64,000 nucleotides of DNA from Marinactinospora thermotolerans DSM 45154 (GTDB lineage Bacteria > Actinomycetota > Actinomycetes > Streptosporangiales > Streptosporangiaceae): contig NZ_FUWS01000011.1 of the NCBI RefSeq assembly GCF_900167435.1, positions 62,001 through 126,000 on the forward strand, in the 5' to 3' direction. Shown one piece after another: positions 8,428 through 16,593 of the stretch. Each line of letters begins with the position of its first letter. Within the stretch, counting starts at the first letter, position 1. The position numbers were made by a program, and so were the translations under genes. The notes below the pieces were generated by a model, which was not told the origin of the DNA, ran no database searches, and saw only the letters and a list, made by a program, of their open reading frames with translations.

Positions 8428-9399
8428 ATGACCGGACCTCCACCCGCCGTCGCGGCGGTGCGCGTCGCGGTGCGCCGCGCCCTCGCCGACCTGGAGGCCG
8501 GCGACCTGGTCCTGGTCGCCTGTAGCGGGGGGCCCGACTCCCTCGCGCTCGCCGCGGCGACCGCGTTCGTCGCGCCGCGCGCCGGGTTGCGCGCGGGCGG
8601 CGTCACCGTCGACCACGGGCTGCAACCGGGCTCGGCCGAGCGCGCCGCGCAGGTCGCGGCCACGCTCCGCGGCCTCGGCCTGGACCCGGTCGAGGACGTC
8701 GCGGTGACCGTGGCCGCGCGGGGCGGGCCCGAAGGGGCCGCGCGTACCGCTCGTTACGCCGCCCTGGAGACCGCGGCCGACCGCCACCGCGCGGCGGCGG
8801 TCCTGCTCGGCCACACCCGCGACGACCAGGCCGAGACCGTGCTGCTGCGTCTGGCCCGGGGGTCGGGGGCCCGGTCGCTGGCCGGCATGGCCCCGAGCTC
8901 CGGTCGCTACCTGCGCCCCCTGCTGGAGCTGGACCGCGCCACGGTGCACACCGCGGCGACCGAGATGGGGTTCAGGCCGTGGATCGACCCGCACAACAGC
9001 GATCCCTCCTACGCCCGGTCGCGGGTCCGCCACGACGCGCTGCCCGCGCTGGAGCGGACCCTGGGGCCCGGGATCGCCGCCGCGCTCGCGCGCACCGCGT
9101 CGCTGTTGCGCGACGACGCCGACGCGCTCGACTCCTGGGCCGAACAGGCGGCCCGCGACGCCGAGGCGCCGGGGGAAGGGCTCGACGTGAAGGTCCTGGC
9201 CGACCTGCCACGCGCGATCCGTACCCGGGTGCTGCGCCGAGCGGCGATAGCGGCCGGCTGCCCGGCCGGCGCGCTCACCGCGGGCCACGTCGCCGGACTG
9301 GAACGCCTGGTGACGCGCTGGCGGGGACAGGCCCACGTCGATCTGCCGGGCGGGGTGGCGGGGCGGCGCGTCGAGGGCCGGATCCGGTTCCACGGGTGA
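8428..9399 (+). CDS. tilS: tRNA(Ile)-lysidine synthetase
   Basis: 323 residues. The N-type ATP-pyrophosphatase P-loop S-G-G-P-D-S (about residues 33-38) is present, as are VDHGL (after strand 2) and the tRNA-contact block [20 protein letters not shown] typical of TilS. It converts C34 of the CAU-anticodon isoleucine tRNA to lysidine so that it reads AUA and is charged with Ile. ATG 8428 has GAGGAG four bases upstream. The protein is shorter than E. coli TilS and lacks the full C-terminal domains, as is usual in actinobacteria. hpt follows, as in many bacteria. Confidence 0.95.
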   Translation: MTGPPPAVAAVRVAVRRALADLEAGDLVLVACSGGPDSLALAAATAFVAPRAGLRAGGVTVDHGLQPGSAERAAQVAATLRGLGLDPVEDVAVTVAARGGPEGAARTARYAALETAADRHRAAAVLLGHTRDDQAETVLLRLARGSGARSLAGMAPSSGRYLRPLLELDRATVHTAATEMGFRPWIDPHNSDPSYARSRVRHDALPALERTLGPGIAAALARTASLLRDDADALDSWAEQAARDAEAPGEGLDVKVLADLPRAIRTRVLRRAAIAAGCPAGALTAGHVAGLERLVTRWRGQAHVDLPGGVAGRRVEGRIRFHG

Positions 9400-9503
9400 A
9401 CCACGTGGGGCGTGAGCGGGTCCTCCACCTGGACAGCGGTTTAGGCCCTTTATCCTGGTTGGCGTTCCAGCAACCGCGAGCTGAGCAGCGAGGACACTGA
9501 AGC

Positions 9504-10058
9504 GTGGACGCGAAAGACATGGGCGACGGCCTTGAGAAGGTCCTGGTCACCGAAGAGCAGATCAAGGCCAGGAACGCAGAGCTGGCCGCCGAGATCGACG
9601 CCGACTACGCCGGTAAGGACCTGCTGCTCGTCGGCGTCCTCAAAGGCGCCGTCATGGTGATGGCCGACCTGGCCCGCGAACTGCACCACCCCTGTGAGAT
9701 GGACTGGATGGCTGTCTCCTCCTACGGGGCGGGCACGACCTCCTCCGGCGTGGTGCGCATCCTCAAGGACCTCGACACCGACATCAAGGACCGCAACGTC
9801 CTGATCGTCGAGGACGTCATCGACTCCGGGCTGACCCTGTCGTGGCTCGTGGGCAACCTGAAGTCCCGTGGCCCGGCCTCGGTCGAGATCTGCACGATGG
9901 TGCGCAAGCCGCTGGCCTTCGACGTCGACCTCGACGTCAAGTACATCGGGTTCGACCTGCCGAACGAGTTCATCGTCGGCTATGGGCTGGACTACGCCGA
10001 GAAGTACCGCAACCTGCCGTTCATCGGCACGTTGGCGCCGCACATGTACCAGGGCTGA
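9504..10058 (+). CDS. hpt: hypoxanthine-guanine phosphoribosyltransferase
   Basis: 184 residues, GTG start. It carries the type I phosphoribosyltransferase PRPP loop [11 protein letters not shown] (about residues 99-109), the metal-binding region [15 protein letters not shown], the flexible-loop [11 protein letters not shown] and the purine-site [17 protein letters not shown]. It salvages hypoxanthine and guanine to IMP and GMP in the cytoplasm. The gene lies 104 bases after tilS; the tilS-hpt-ftsH order is widely conserved. ATG 9519 is an alternative start. Confidence 0.97.
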   Translation: MDAKDMGDGLEKVLVTEEQIKARNAELAAEIDADYAGKDLLLVGVLKGAVMVMADLARELHHPCEMDWMAVSSYGAGTTSSGVVRILKDLDTDIKDRNVLIVEDVIDSGLTLSWLVGNLKSRGPASVEICTMVRKPLAFDVDLDVKYIGFDLPNEFIVGYGLDYAEKYRNLPFIGTLAPHMYQG

Positions 10059-10420
10059 CTCCCTGACGTGGGCGGGTGCGCCCCCGCACAGCCGTGAGCG
10101 GGCCGCGTTACCCCACCCGCCGGGAACAACCGGGCCGTCCGTGAGCGTTGGTCTCTTGACGGATTACCACGACGGACGGCCCGCGCGTACATGCGACGGC
10201 CCGTTGCAGGGGTGTACCGTCGGTTATCCCGGCATCATTGTAGGGAGCACATGTCCGATAGGTCCCGCTTCCGGTGGCCATGAAGAGGCCCTTCGGTGGG
10301 GCGGTGGAGTTCCGGCGCCGATGCGAGCGCCGGTCCGCCTGTTCTTCCGGTCGGTCCCTCCACGGCTCCCGGGGCAGACCGCCTGGTCAGGAGGGACGGA
10401 CCCAGCGGGGTTCCGCATAG
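10059..10420. other. 362-base intergenic region before ftsH, with long inverted repeat
   Basis: No gene is supported. The clear structure is an inverted repeat of 12 perfect base pairs, CGGGCCGTCCGT at 10131-10142 and ACGGACGGCCCG at 10172-10183, with a 29-base loop. It could end hpt transcription or form part of an ftsH leader. There is no U-tract. ftsH promoter elements are not obvious. Confidence 0.6.
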
Positions 10421-12451
10421 ATGAATCTCAAGCGTTTGTACCGTGGGCCGTGGCTCTGGCTTCTGGCCATCGCCCTCATGATCATTGTCGTATTCAACTT
10501 CTCGGGCGTGGGGGGCTCGTCCGCACCCGTCAAGGTCGACACGTCCAGGGTCTTCTCCCTGATCCAGCAGGACCAGGTCAGAGACGCCCAGATCGTCGAC
10601 AAGGAACAGCGGATCGAGCTGACGACCACCGACGGTGAGGTCTACGAGGCGTACTGGGTCGACGGCCAGGGCCAGGAGCTCGCCCAGCAGCTTCAGTCCA
10701 ACCTCGAGGACGGCAACCTCAAGGGCTACGACGTCGACGTCCCGCAGGACAGCGTCCTCGTCTCGCTCCTGTTCAGCTTCCTGCCGATGATCATCATCAT
10801 CGCCATCTTCCTGTTCATCATGAACCAGATGCAGGGCGGCGGCTCCAGGGTGATGAACTTCGGCAAGTCCAAGGCCAAGCTGATCACCAAGGACACGCCG
10901 AAGAGCACGTTCGCCGACGTGGCCGGTGCCGACGAGGCCATCGAGGAGCTTCAGGAGATCAAGGAGTTCCTCCAGAACTCGGCCAAGTTCCAGTCCATGG
11001 GCGCCAAGATCCCCAAGGGCGTGCTCCTGTACGGCCCGCCGGGCACCGGTAAGACCCTGCTGGCCCGCGCCGTCGCGGGCGAGGCCGGTGTGCCCTTCTA
11101 CTCGATCTCGGGTTCCGACTTCGTCGAGATGTTCGTCGGCGTCGGTGCCTCGCGGGTGCGCGACCTGTTCGAGCAGGCCAAGGCGAACGCCCCGGCGATC
11201 ATCTTCATCGACGAGATCGACGCCGTGGGCCGCCACCGTGGTGCCGGTCTCGGCGGTGGGCACGACGAGCGCGAGCAGACGCTCAACCAGATGCTCGTCG
11301 AGATGGACGGCTTCGACGTCAAGGGCGGCGTCATCCTGATCGCCGCGACCAACCGGCCCGACATCCTCGACCCCGCCCTGCTGCGTCCGGGCCGTTTCGA
11401 CCGGCAGATCGTCGTGGACCGCCCCGACCTGGAGGGGCGCAAGGGGATCCTGCGCGTCCACGCCAAGGGCAAGCCCATCGACCCCGCGGTCGACATGGAC
11501 GTCATCGCCCGGCGGACCCCCGGTTTCACCGGCGCCGACCTGGCCAACGTCATCAACGAGGCCGCTCTGCTCACCGCGCGCGCGGGACGCAACCAGATCG
11601 ACATGGCGACCCTCGAAGAGGCCATCGACCGCGTCATGGCCGGACCCGAGCGCAAGACGCGGGTCATGTCGGACGCCGAGAAGAAGATCATCGCCTACCA
11701 CGAGGGCGGCCACGCCCTGGTGGCGCACGCGCTGCCCAACGCCGACCCCGTGCACAAGGTGACGATCCTGCCGCGTGGCCGGGCACTGGGGTACACCATG
11801 ACCCTGCCCATGGAGGACAAGTTCCTCACCACGCGCTCGGAGATGATGGACCAGCTCGCCATGATGCTCGGTGGGCGCACCGCCGAGGAGCTCGTCTTCC
11901 ACGAGCCCACGACCGGCGCCGCCAACGACATCGACAAGGCGACCACGCTGGCCCGCAACATGGTCACCGAATACGGCATGAGCGAGCGGTTGGGGGCGCG
12001 CAAGTTCGGGGACGGCAACACCGAGCCGTTCCTGGGCCGCGAGATGTCGCACTCCCGCGACTACTCCGAGGAGATCGCCTCCATCATCGACGAGGAGGTG
12101 CGCCGCCTCATCGAGTCCGCGCACGACGAGGCCTGGGAGATCCTGGTCGAGTACCGCGAGGTCCTGGACAACCTGGTGCTGGGGCTCTTGGACAAGGAGA
12201 CCCTGTCCAAGGAGGAGGTCCTGGAGATCTTCGCCCCGGTCACCAAGCGTCCCTCGCGAGGCTCCTACAAGGGCTATGGCAAGCGTCTGCCGTCGGACAA
12301 GCCTCCGGTGCTGACGCCCAAGGAGCTCGCCCTCATGGGACCCAAGGACGTCGAGGGACTGACCGGCGGGGGCAACGGGCGTTCCTCCTGGACAGGGGGG
12401 GCGGGCGGCGCCGATGCCGAGTCCGCCCCGGAACAGGGTGAGGAGCCGTGA
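10421..12451 (+). CDS. ftsH: ATP-dependent zinc metalloprotease FtsH
   Basis: 676 residues. Two membrane helices (about 10-29 and 110-135) flank an extracytoplasmic domain. The AAA+ domain has Walker A GPPGTGKT (about 205-212), Walker B IIFIDEID, the pore FVGVG loop, and the second region of homology with arginine fingers ([10 protein letters not shown]). The protease site is H-E-G-G-H at 427-431, with the third ligand Asp in the later AANDIDKAT block. It forms a hexamer that extracts and degrades membrane and soluble proteins. The C-terminal tail of about 60 residues is Gly/Ser-rich. Its stop overlaps the folE start by four bases, so the two are translationally coupled. Confidence 0.97.
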   Translation: MNLKRLYRGPWLWLLAIALMIIVVFNFSGVGGSSAPVKVDTSRVFSLIQQDQVRDAQIVDKEQRIELTTTDGEVYEAYWVDGQGQELAQQLQSNLEDGNLKGYDVDVPQDSVLVSLLFSFLPMIIIIAIFLFIMNQMQGGGSRVMNFGKSKAKLITKDTPKSTFADVAGADEAIEELQEIKEFLQNSAKFQSMGAKIPKGVLLYGPPGTGKTLLARAVAGEAGVPFYSISGSDFVEMFVGVGASRVRDLFEQAKANAPAIIFIDEIDAVGRHRGAGLGGGHDEREQTLNQMLVEMDGFDVKGGVILIAATNRPDILDPALLRPGRFDRQIVVDRPDLEGRKGILRVHAKGKPIDPAVDMDVIARRTPGFTGADLANVINEAALLTARAGRNQIDMATLEEAIDRVMAGPERKTRVMSDAEKKIIAYHEGGHALVAHALPNADPVHKVTILPRGRALGYTMTLPMEDKFLTTRSEMMDQLAMMLGGRTAEELVFHEPTTGAANDIDKATTLARNMVTEYGMSERLGARKFGDGNTEPFLGREMSHSRDYSEEIASIIDEEVRRLIESAHDEAWEILVEYREVLDNLVLGLLDKETLSKEEVLEIFAPVTKRPSRGSYKGYGKRLPSDKPPVLTPKELALMGPKDVEGLTGGGNGRSSWTGGAGGADAESAPEQGEEP

Positions 12452-13065
12452 CGGACTCCGCCGAAGACGACCTGACCCTGGGGCACCCGATCTCGACCGA
12501 GGTCGACCAGCCCCGGATCGAGAAGGCGGTCCGCGAGATCCTGCTGGCGATCGGCGAGGACCCCGACCGGGACGGGCTGCGCGACACCCCCGCCCGGGTG
12601 GCGCGCGCCTACGCCGAGCAGTTCGCCGGGCTCGGGCAGGGTCCCGAGGACGTGCTCACCACGGTGTTCGAGGCCGGCCACGAGGAGATGGTCCTGGTCA
12701 AGGACATCGAGCTGTACTCCACCTGCGAGCACCACCTCGTCCCCTTCTACGGGGTGGCGCACGTGGGGTACATCCCCAACGCCAAGGGGCAGATCACCGG
12801 GCTGTCCAAGCTGGCCCGGCTGGTCGACGTCTACGCCCGGCGGCCACAGGTCCAGGAGCGGCTCACCACCCAGGTCGCCGACGCGGTCATGACCCACCTG
12901 GAGCCCCGTGGGGTCATCGTGGTGGTCGAGGCCGAACACCTGTGCATGACGATGCGCGGGGTGCGCAAGCCCGGTGCCAAGACGGTCACCTCGGCGGTGC
13001 GAGGGGACTTCCGCAACCGCGATCGCACCCGGGCCGAGGCGATGAGCCTGATCCTGCGCGACTAG
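12448..13065 (+). CDS. folE: GTP cyclohydrolase I
   Basis: 205 residues, GTG start overlapping the ftsH stop (GTGA). Zinc and active-site residues are present: S-T-C-E-H-H at about 91-96, and LCMTMRG with the later catalytic Cys and Arg. FolE opens the imidazole ring of GTP to make 7,8-dihydroneopterin triphosphate, the first step of folate synthesis. folP, folB and folK follow, though a hairpin separates folE from folP. The length and the C-terminal [16 protein letters not shown] are normal. Confidence 0.97.
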   Translation: MTDSAEDDLTLGHPISTEVDQPRIEKAVREILLAIGEDPDRDGLRDTPARVARAYAEQFAGLGQGPEDVLTTVFEAGHEEMVLVKDIELYSTCEHHLVPFYGVAHVGYIPNAKGQITGLSKLARLVDVYARRPQVQERLTTQVADAVMTHLEPRGVIVVVEAEHLCMTMRGVRKPGAKTVTSAVRGDFRNRDRTRAEAMSLILRD

Positions 13066-13082
13066 CCCCGGACGTCTACCGA

Positions 13083-13113
13083 CGCGCCCGGTTCCCCCAG
13101 GGGGCCGGGCGCG
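13083..13113 (+). terminator. hairpin after folE
   Basis: CGCGCCCGG (13083-13091) pairs with CCGGGCGCG (13105-13113), with CCCCC and GGGGG extending the stem toward a very small loop. Only 17 bases beyond the folE stop. It may end or attenuate ftsH-folE transcripts before folP; there is no U-tract. Confidence 0.6.
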
Positions 13114-13161
13114 CTGCTTGCCTGGGAAGCCTGGTCACACTGACTTGTAGGAAACCATAAA

Positions 13162-14079
13162 GTGGCTGCTATGGCGTCGATGATGAAACTTCCCGGCCTA
13201 CCCGACCTCGGCCGCTGTCTGGTCATGGGGGTTGTCAACGTCACCCCGGACTCGTTCTCCGACGGCGGTGACTGGTTCGACCACGGACGCGCGATCGAGC
13301 ACGGTCTGCGGCTGGTGGACGAGGGCGCCGACATCATCGATGTCGGCGGCGAGTCCACCCGGCCCGGGGCCCAGCGGGTCTCCCGCGACGAGGAGCTGCG
13401 CCGGATCGGCCCGGTGGTGCGCGAACTCGTCCGTCAGGGGGTTCCGGTCAGCATCGACACCATGCGCGCCGAAGTCGCCGAACACGCCGTCGAGGCGGGG
13501 GCGGCGCTGGTCAACGACGTCAGCGGGGGCCTCGCCGACCCGGCGATGGCCCGTCTCGTCGCCAAATCCGGTGTCGCCTATGTAGTGATGCACTGGCGTG
13601 GGCATAGTCACGACATGCAGAACCGCGCGGTTTACACCGATGTCGTCCACGAGGTCCATGAGGAGCTGCGGCAACGGATGGAGGCGATGATCGCCGAAGG
13701 GGTCGACCCGGGGCAGATCGTCCTCGATCCCGGTCTCGGCTTCTCCAAGAGACCCGACCGCGGCCACAATTGGGCCCTGCTGGCCGAGATGGACCGATTC
13801 CACGAGCTGGGCCGGCCGCTGCTCATCGCGGGCTCCCGCAAGCGCTTCCTCGGCCGGCTGCTCGCCGACGCCGACGGCCGGGACCGCCCCTTCACCGAGT
13901 GCGACGCCGCCACCGCGGCGTTGTCCACCCTGGCCGCGGCCAACGGCGCCTGGTGCGTCCGCGTCCACGACGTGGCCCCCACCGCCGACGCCGTGCGGGT
14001 CGCGGCCGCCTGGAGCAGCGGGGGAGCCGCGCTCGACGAGGGACGGGCCGACCCCGTCGGTGGTCGGAGCCGCCGGTGA
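13162..14079 (+). CDS. folP: dihydropteroate synthase
   Basis: 305 residues from GTG 13162, which has AGGAA eight bases upstream; ATG 13171 and 13180 are weaker options. All diagnostic blocks are intact: GVVNVTPDSFSDGG, GGESTRPGAQ, SIDT, NDVSGG, DPGLGF and GSRKRFLG, followed by RVHDV. It condenses p-aminobenzoate with dihydropterin pyrophosphate and is the sulfonamide target. The last 25 residues (GGAALDEGRADPVGGRSRR) are an actinobacterial tail. A stop-start overlap joins it to the SnoaL-like gene. Confidence 0.96.
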   Translation: MAAMASMMKLPGLPDLGRCLVMGVVNVTPDSFSDGGDWFDHGRAIEHGLRLVDEGADIIDVGGESTRPGAQRVSRDEELRRIGPVVRELVRQGVPVSIDTMRAEVAEHAVEAGAALVNDVSGGLADPAMARLVAKSGVAYVVMHWRGHSHDMQNRAVYTDVVHEVHEELRQRMEAMIAEGVDPGQIVLDPGLGFSKRPDRGHNWALLAEMDRFHELGRPLLIAGSRKRFLGRLLADADGRDRPFTECDAATAALSTLAAANGAWCVRVHDVAPTADAVRVAAAWSSGGAALDEGRADPVGGRSRR

Positions 14080-14519
14080 GCCCGCGCCAGCACGAGATCG
14101 CGGAGCGTGTGGCCGAGGCCAACGCCGAGTTCTACCAGGCCATCGAGACCGGTGACATCGACCTGATGCGCCGAGTGTGGGCCGAGGAGGACCAGGCTCC
14201 GGACCTGGTCTGCGTCAACCCGGGGTGGCCCCTTCTGCGCGGGCGCGCCGAGATCCTGCGCGCCTGGTCGCTGATCATGGCGAACGTGCCCTACATCCAG
14301 TACGTGCTCACCGAGACCCACATCGGGGTCAACGGCGACATCGCCATGGTCACCTGCGGTGAGAACGTCCTCACCGCCGAGGACGACAGCCCCGGCTTCG
14401 TGGCGGGCGGTCAGGTGGTCACCACCAACCTCTTCATCCGGACCGCGCAGGGGTGGCGGTTGTGGTCCCACCACGCCTCCCCGGTCCTGCTCGAAGAGGA
14501 CGACGAGGACGAGGAGTGA
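14076..14519 (+). CDS. SnoaL-like / NTF2-fold protein inside the folate operon
   Basis: 147 residues, GTG start overlapping the folP stop. It shows the cone-fold pattern of nuclear transport factor 2-like proteins: an N-terminal helix pair (EANAEFYQAIETGDIDLM), WAEEDQ, GWPLLRGRAEILRAW, then paired strands ending TAQGWRLWSHHASPVL. The tail is acidic (EEDDEDEE). Such proteins are ketosteroid isomerase-like enzymes or binding proteins; no catalytic residues can be assigned. Being tightly coupled between folP and folB suggests a folate-linked role, for example in pterin handling, but this is inference. Confidence 0.8.
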   Translation: MSPRQHEIAERVAEANAEFYQAIETGDIDLMRRVWAEEDQAPDLVCVNPGWPLLRGRAEILRAWSLIMANVPYIQYVLTETHIGVNGDIAMVTCGENVLTAEDDSPGFVAGGQVVTTNLFIRTAQGWRLWSHHASPVLLEEDDEDEE

Positions 14520-14520
14520 C

Positions 14521-14898
14521 GTGGGGCAGGAGACACCGCTCGACCGGATCTCACTGCGGGGTCTGCGCGCCCGGGGCTTTCACGGAGTGTTCGAGCACGA
14601 GCGCCGCGAGGGGCAGGAGTTCGTCGTCGACGTGGTCCTGGGGGTCGACAGCCGCGCCGCGGCGCGCACCGACGACCTGTCCCGTACCGTCCATTACGGT
14701 CTGCTCGCCACGGCCCTGGTCGAGGTGATCGAGGGGGAACCGGTGAACCTCATCGAGACGCTGGCCCAACGGCTCGCCGACACGTGCCTGGCGCGGCCGG
14801 GGGTCCACGAGGTGGAGGTCACGCTGCACAAGCCCCAGGCGCCCATCCCCCACCAGTTCGACGACGTGGCCGTCACCATCCATCGGAGGCGTCAATGA
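14521..14898 (+). CDS. folB: dihydroneopterin aldolase
   Basis: 125 residues, GTG start one base after the previous stop. Signature G-x4-E (GVFEHER) near residue 22 and a catalytic Lys in TLHKPQAP (near residue 108) are present, with the internal YGLLATALVEVIEGEP and LIETLAQRLAD blocks. It cleaves 7,8-dihydroneopterin to 6-hydroxymethyldihydropterin and glycolaldehyde. It overlaps folK by four bases. Confidence 0.95.
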   Translation: MGQETPLDRISLRGLRARGFHGVFEHERREGQEFVVDVVLGVDSRAAARTDDLSRTVHYGLLATALVEVIEGEPVNLIETLAQRLADTCLARPGVHEVEVTLHKPQAPIPHQFDDVAVTIHRRRQ

Positions 14899-15416
14899 CA
14901 GGACCGGACAGGACGGTCAGGACCGTTCTGGCGCTGGGCAGCAACCTCGGCGATCGCATGGCGATGCTCCAGGGGGCGGTCGACGCGCTGTTCGAGCCTC
15001 CGGGGCTCACCCTCGTCGCGGTCTCCCCGGTTTATGAGACCGCTCCCGTGGGCGGCCCCGACCAGGGGCCCTACCTCAACGCCGTCGTCGTCGCCGACAC
15101 GGTGTTCGGCCCCGAGCTCCTGTTGGAGCGGACGCAGGGCGCCGAAGAGGCGTTCGAGCGGGTGCGGGACGTGCGCTGGGGTCCCCGCACGCTCGACGTC
15201 GACATCATCACCTACGGCGACCTCACCAGCGACGATCCCCGACTCCAGCTGCCCCACCCCCGGGCCCATGAGCGCGCGTTCGTGCTGCGCCCCTGGTTCG
15301 ACGTGGCCCCTGATGCGGTCCTGCCCGGACGGGGAGCCGTTCGCGACCTGCTCGCGGGGGTCGGCGACCAGGAGCTGAGCCGGCGGGACGATCTCGTGCT
15401 CAGGGTGTCGGCCTAG
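14895..15416 (+). CDS. folK: HPPK, hydroxymethyldihydropterin pyrophosphokinase
   Basis: 173 residues, ATG overlapping the folB stop (ATGA) with GGAGG upstream. Signature residues are visible: LGSNLGDR near the N-terminus, RWGPRTLDVDII (ATP and Mg sites) near residue 96, and LPHPRAHERAFVL. It transfers pyrophosphate from ATP to hydroxymethyldihydropterin, feeding FolP. The neighbouring gene starts immediately at the stop. Confidence 0.96.
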   Translation: MTGPDRTVRTVLALGSNLGDRMAMLQGAVDALFEPPGLTLVAVSPVYETAPVGGPDQGPYLNAVVVADTVFGPELLLERTQGAEEAFERVRDVRWGPRTLDVDIITYGDLTSDDPRLQLPHPRAHERAFVLRPWFDVAPDAVLPGRGAVRDLLAGVGDQELSRRDDLVLRVSA

Positions 15417-15920
15417 ATGCGCGAGGACGACTACCTCCCCCCGCGGCGGGGGAACATGCGCCCGACCTCCTGGCGGCTGCTCGTGGGGATCGCCCTCGTC
15501 GGCGGGGTGGTCGCCTACCTGGTCGTCGAGTTCGCCTACGGCTCCCTGCCCCTGTTGCCCTGGACCGCCATCCCCACGTTGTCGTTGCTCGCCATCGGGG
15601 AGCTGGTCACCGGGGTCCAGACGCGCCGGCGCATCCGCCGGGTCCCCGGGACCGAACCGGTCGAACCGCTCAGCGCGGCCCGGTTGGTGGCCCTGGCCAA
15701 GGCCAGCGCGTTGTTCGGGGCGCTCGTGGTGGGCGTCTTCGGCGGTGTCGCGCTGGCCCTGACGGACATGCTCGACATCCCCTCGCCCCGGACGGACGCG
15801 ATCACGGCCGCGGGAACGGCGTTGGCCGGTGGGGCGCTCATGGGGGCCGCGTTGTTCCTGGAGTACGCCTGCCGGGTCCCGGGGGGCGGGGACGAATCCG
15901 ATCGGCCCCGCGGGGCGTGA
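15417..15920 (+). CDS. DUF3180-type membrane protein
   Basis: 167 residues; its ATG follows the folK stop with no gap. Four hydrophobic helices are seen: residues about 20-40, 44-64, 92-113 and 125-147. The pattern MRPTSWRLLVGIALVGG and GELVTGVQTRRRIRR matches the actinobacterial DUF3180 family, which commonly follows folK. Function is unknown. The position indicates coexpression with the folate genes rather than a direct role. Confidence 0.8.
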   Translation: MREDDYLPPRRGNMRPTSWRLLVGIALVGGVVAYLVVEFAYGSLPLLPWTAIPTLSLLAIGELVTGVQTRRRIRRVPGTEPVEPLSAARLVALAKASALFGALVVGVFGGVALALTDMLDIPSPRTDAITAAGTALAGGALMGAALFLEYACRVPGGGDESDRPRGA

Positions 15921-16011
15921 CACGAGAGCCGACAACGGGATTGATTTCTATGCTTTCCCGCCGTTTTCGGTGGTGTCGCACGCTCTATCGCCTTCAGGAT
16001 GATTGACTGGA

Positions 16012-16590
16012 ATGGTGGAGATCTCCGCATCGCAGCCGCCCTCCGAGGCCACCGGCGGGTCCACCGGGATGCCCGCCGGTCCGGACGTGCCCTCCCCCAT
16101 GGAGACGGCGTTCGCCCCTCCACGGGGAACGACCTGGAACCGGGTCGATCCCGTCCTGACCTGGTACCGGCGGCTGCTCATCCTCGCGGCCACGATCCCC
16201 TCCGCCGCCGTCGTGGGCCTGTGCGCGGGCCTGTGGGCGGGATGGGGATGGTCCGTGCCGCTGGTCGCGCTCGTCCTGGCCGCCGGCGCGCTGGGCTGGG
16301 TGACCGCGCCGCGGGTCCACGCCTCCTGGGGGTACGCGGAGGGACCGACCGATTTCCACCTGACCCACGGTGTCCTCGTCCGTCAGCTCATCGTGATCCC
16401 CTACGGACGGATGCAGGTCGTCGACGTCACCGCGAACCTGCTGGAACAGGCGCTGGGGATCGCCACGGTGCGAGTGCGCACCGCGGCCACCACGACCGAC
16501 GCGCGTGTCCCGGGACTGCGCCTGGAGGCCGCCGCGCAACTGCGCGACCGGTTGGCGGCGCGCAGCGAGACGTTCTCCACGGGGTTGTGA
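16012..16590 (+). CDS. bacterial PH (bPH2/DUF304) membrane protein, YdbS type
   Basis: 192 residues from ATG 16012; TTG 16003 is an alternative with AGGA very close. After a Pro-rich start come two membrane helices (about 52-75 and 78-95) and one bPH2 domain (DFHLTHGVLVRQLIVIPYGRMQVVDVTANLLEQALG). That domain occurs in pairs of genes such as ydbS/ydbT of Bacillus, thought to help cell-envelope stress. The next gene begins four bases later and carries further copies, so the two probably form one complex. Confidence 0.8.
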   Translation: MVEISASQPPSEATGGSTGMPAGPDVPSPMETAFAPPRGTTWNRVDPVLTWYRRLLILAATIPSAAVVGLCAGLWAGWGWSVPLVALVLAAGALGWVTAPRVHASWGYAEGPTDFHLTHGVLVRQLIVIPYGRMQVVDVTANLLEQALGIATVRVRTAATTTDARVPGLRLEAAAQLRDRLAARSETFSTGL

Positions 16591-16593
16591 CAC

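Noticed and set aside
10235-12124. Long minus-strand frame opposite ftsH
   Set aside because: Low-complexity product; FtsH motifs on the plus strand explain the sequence.
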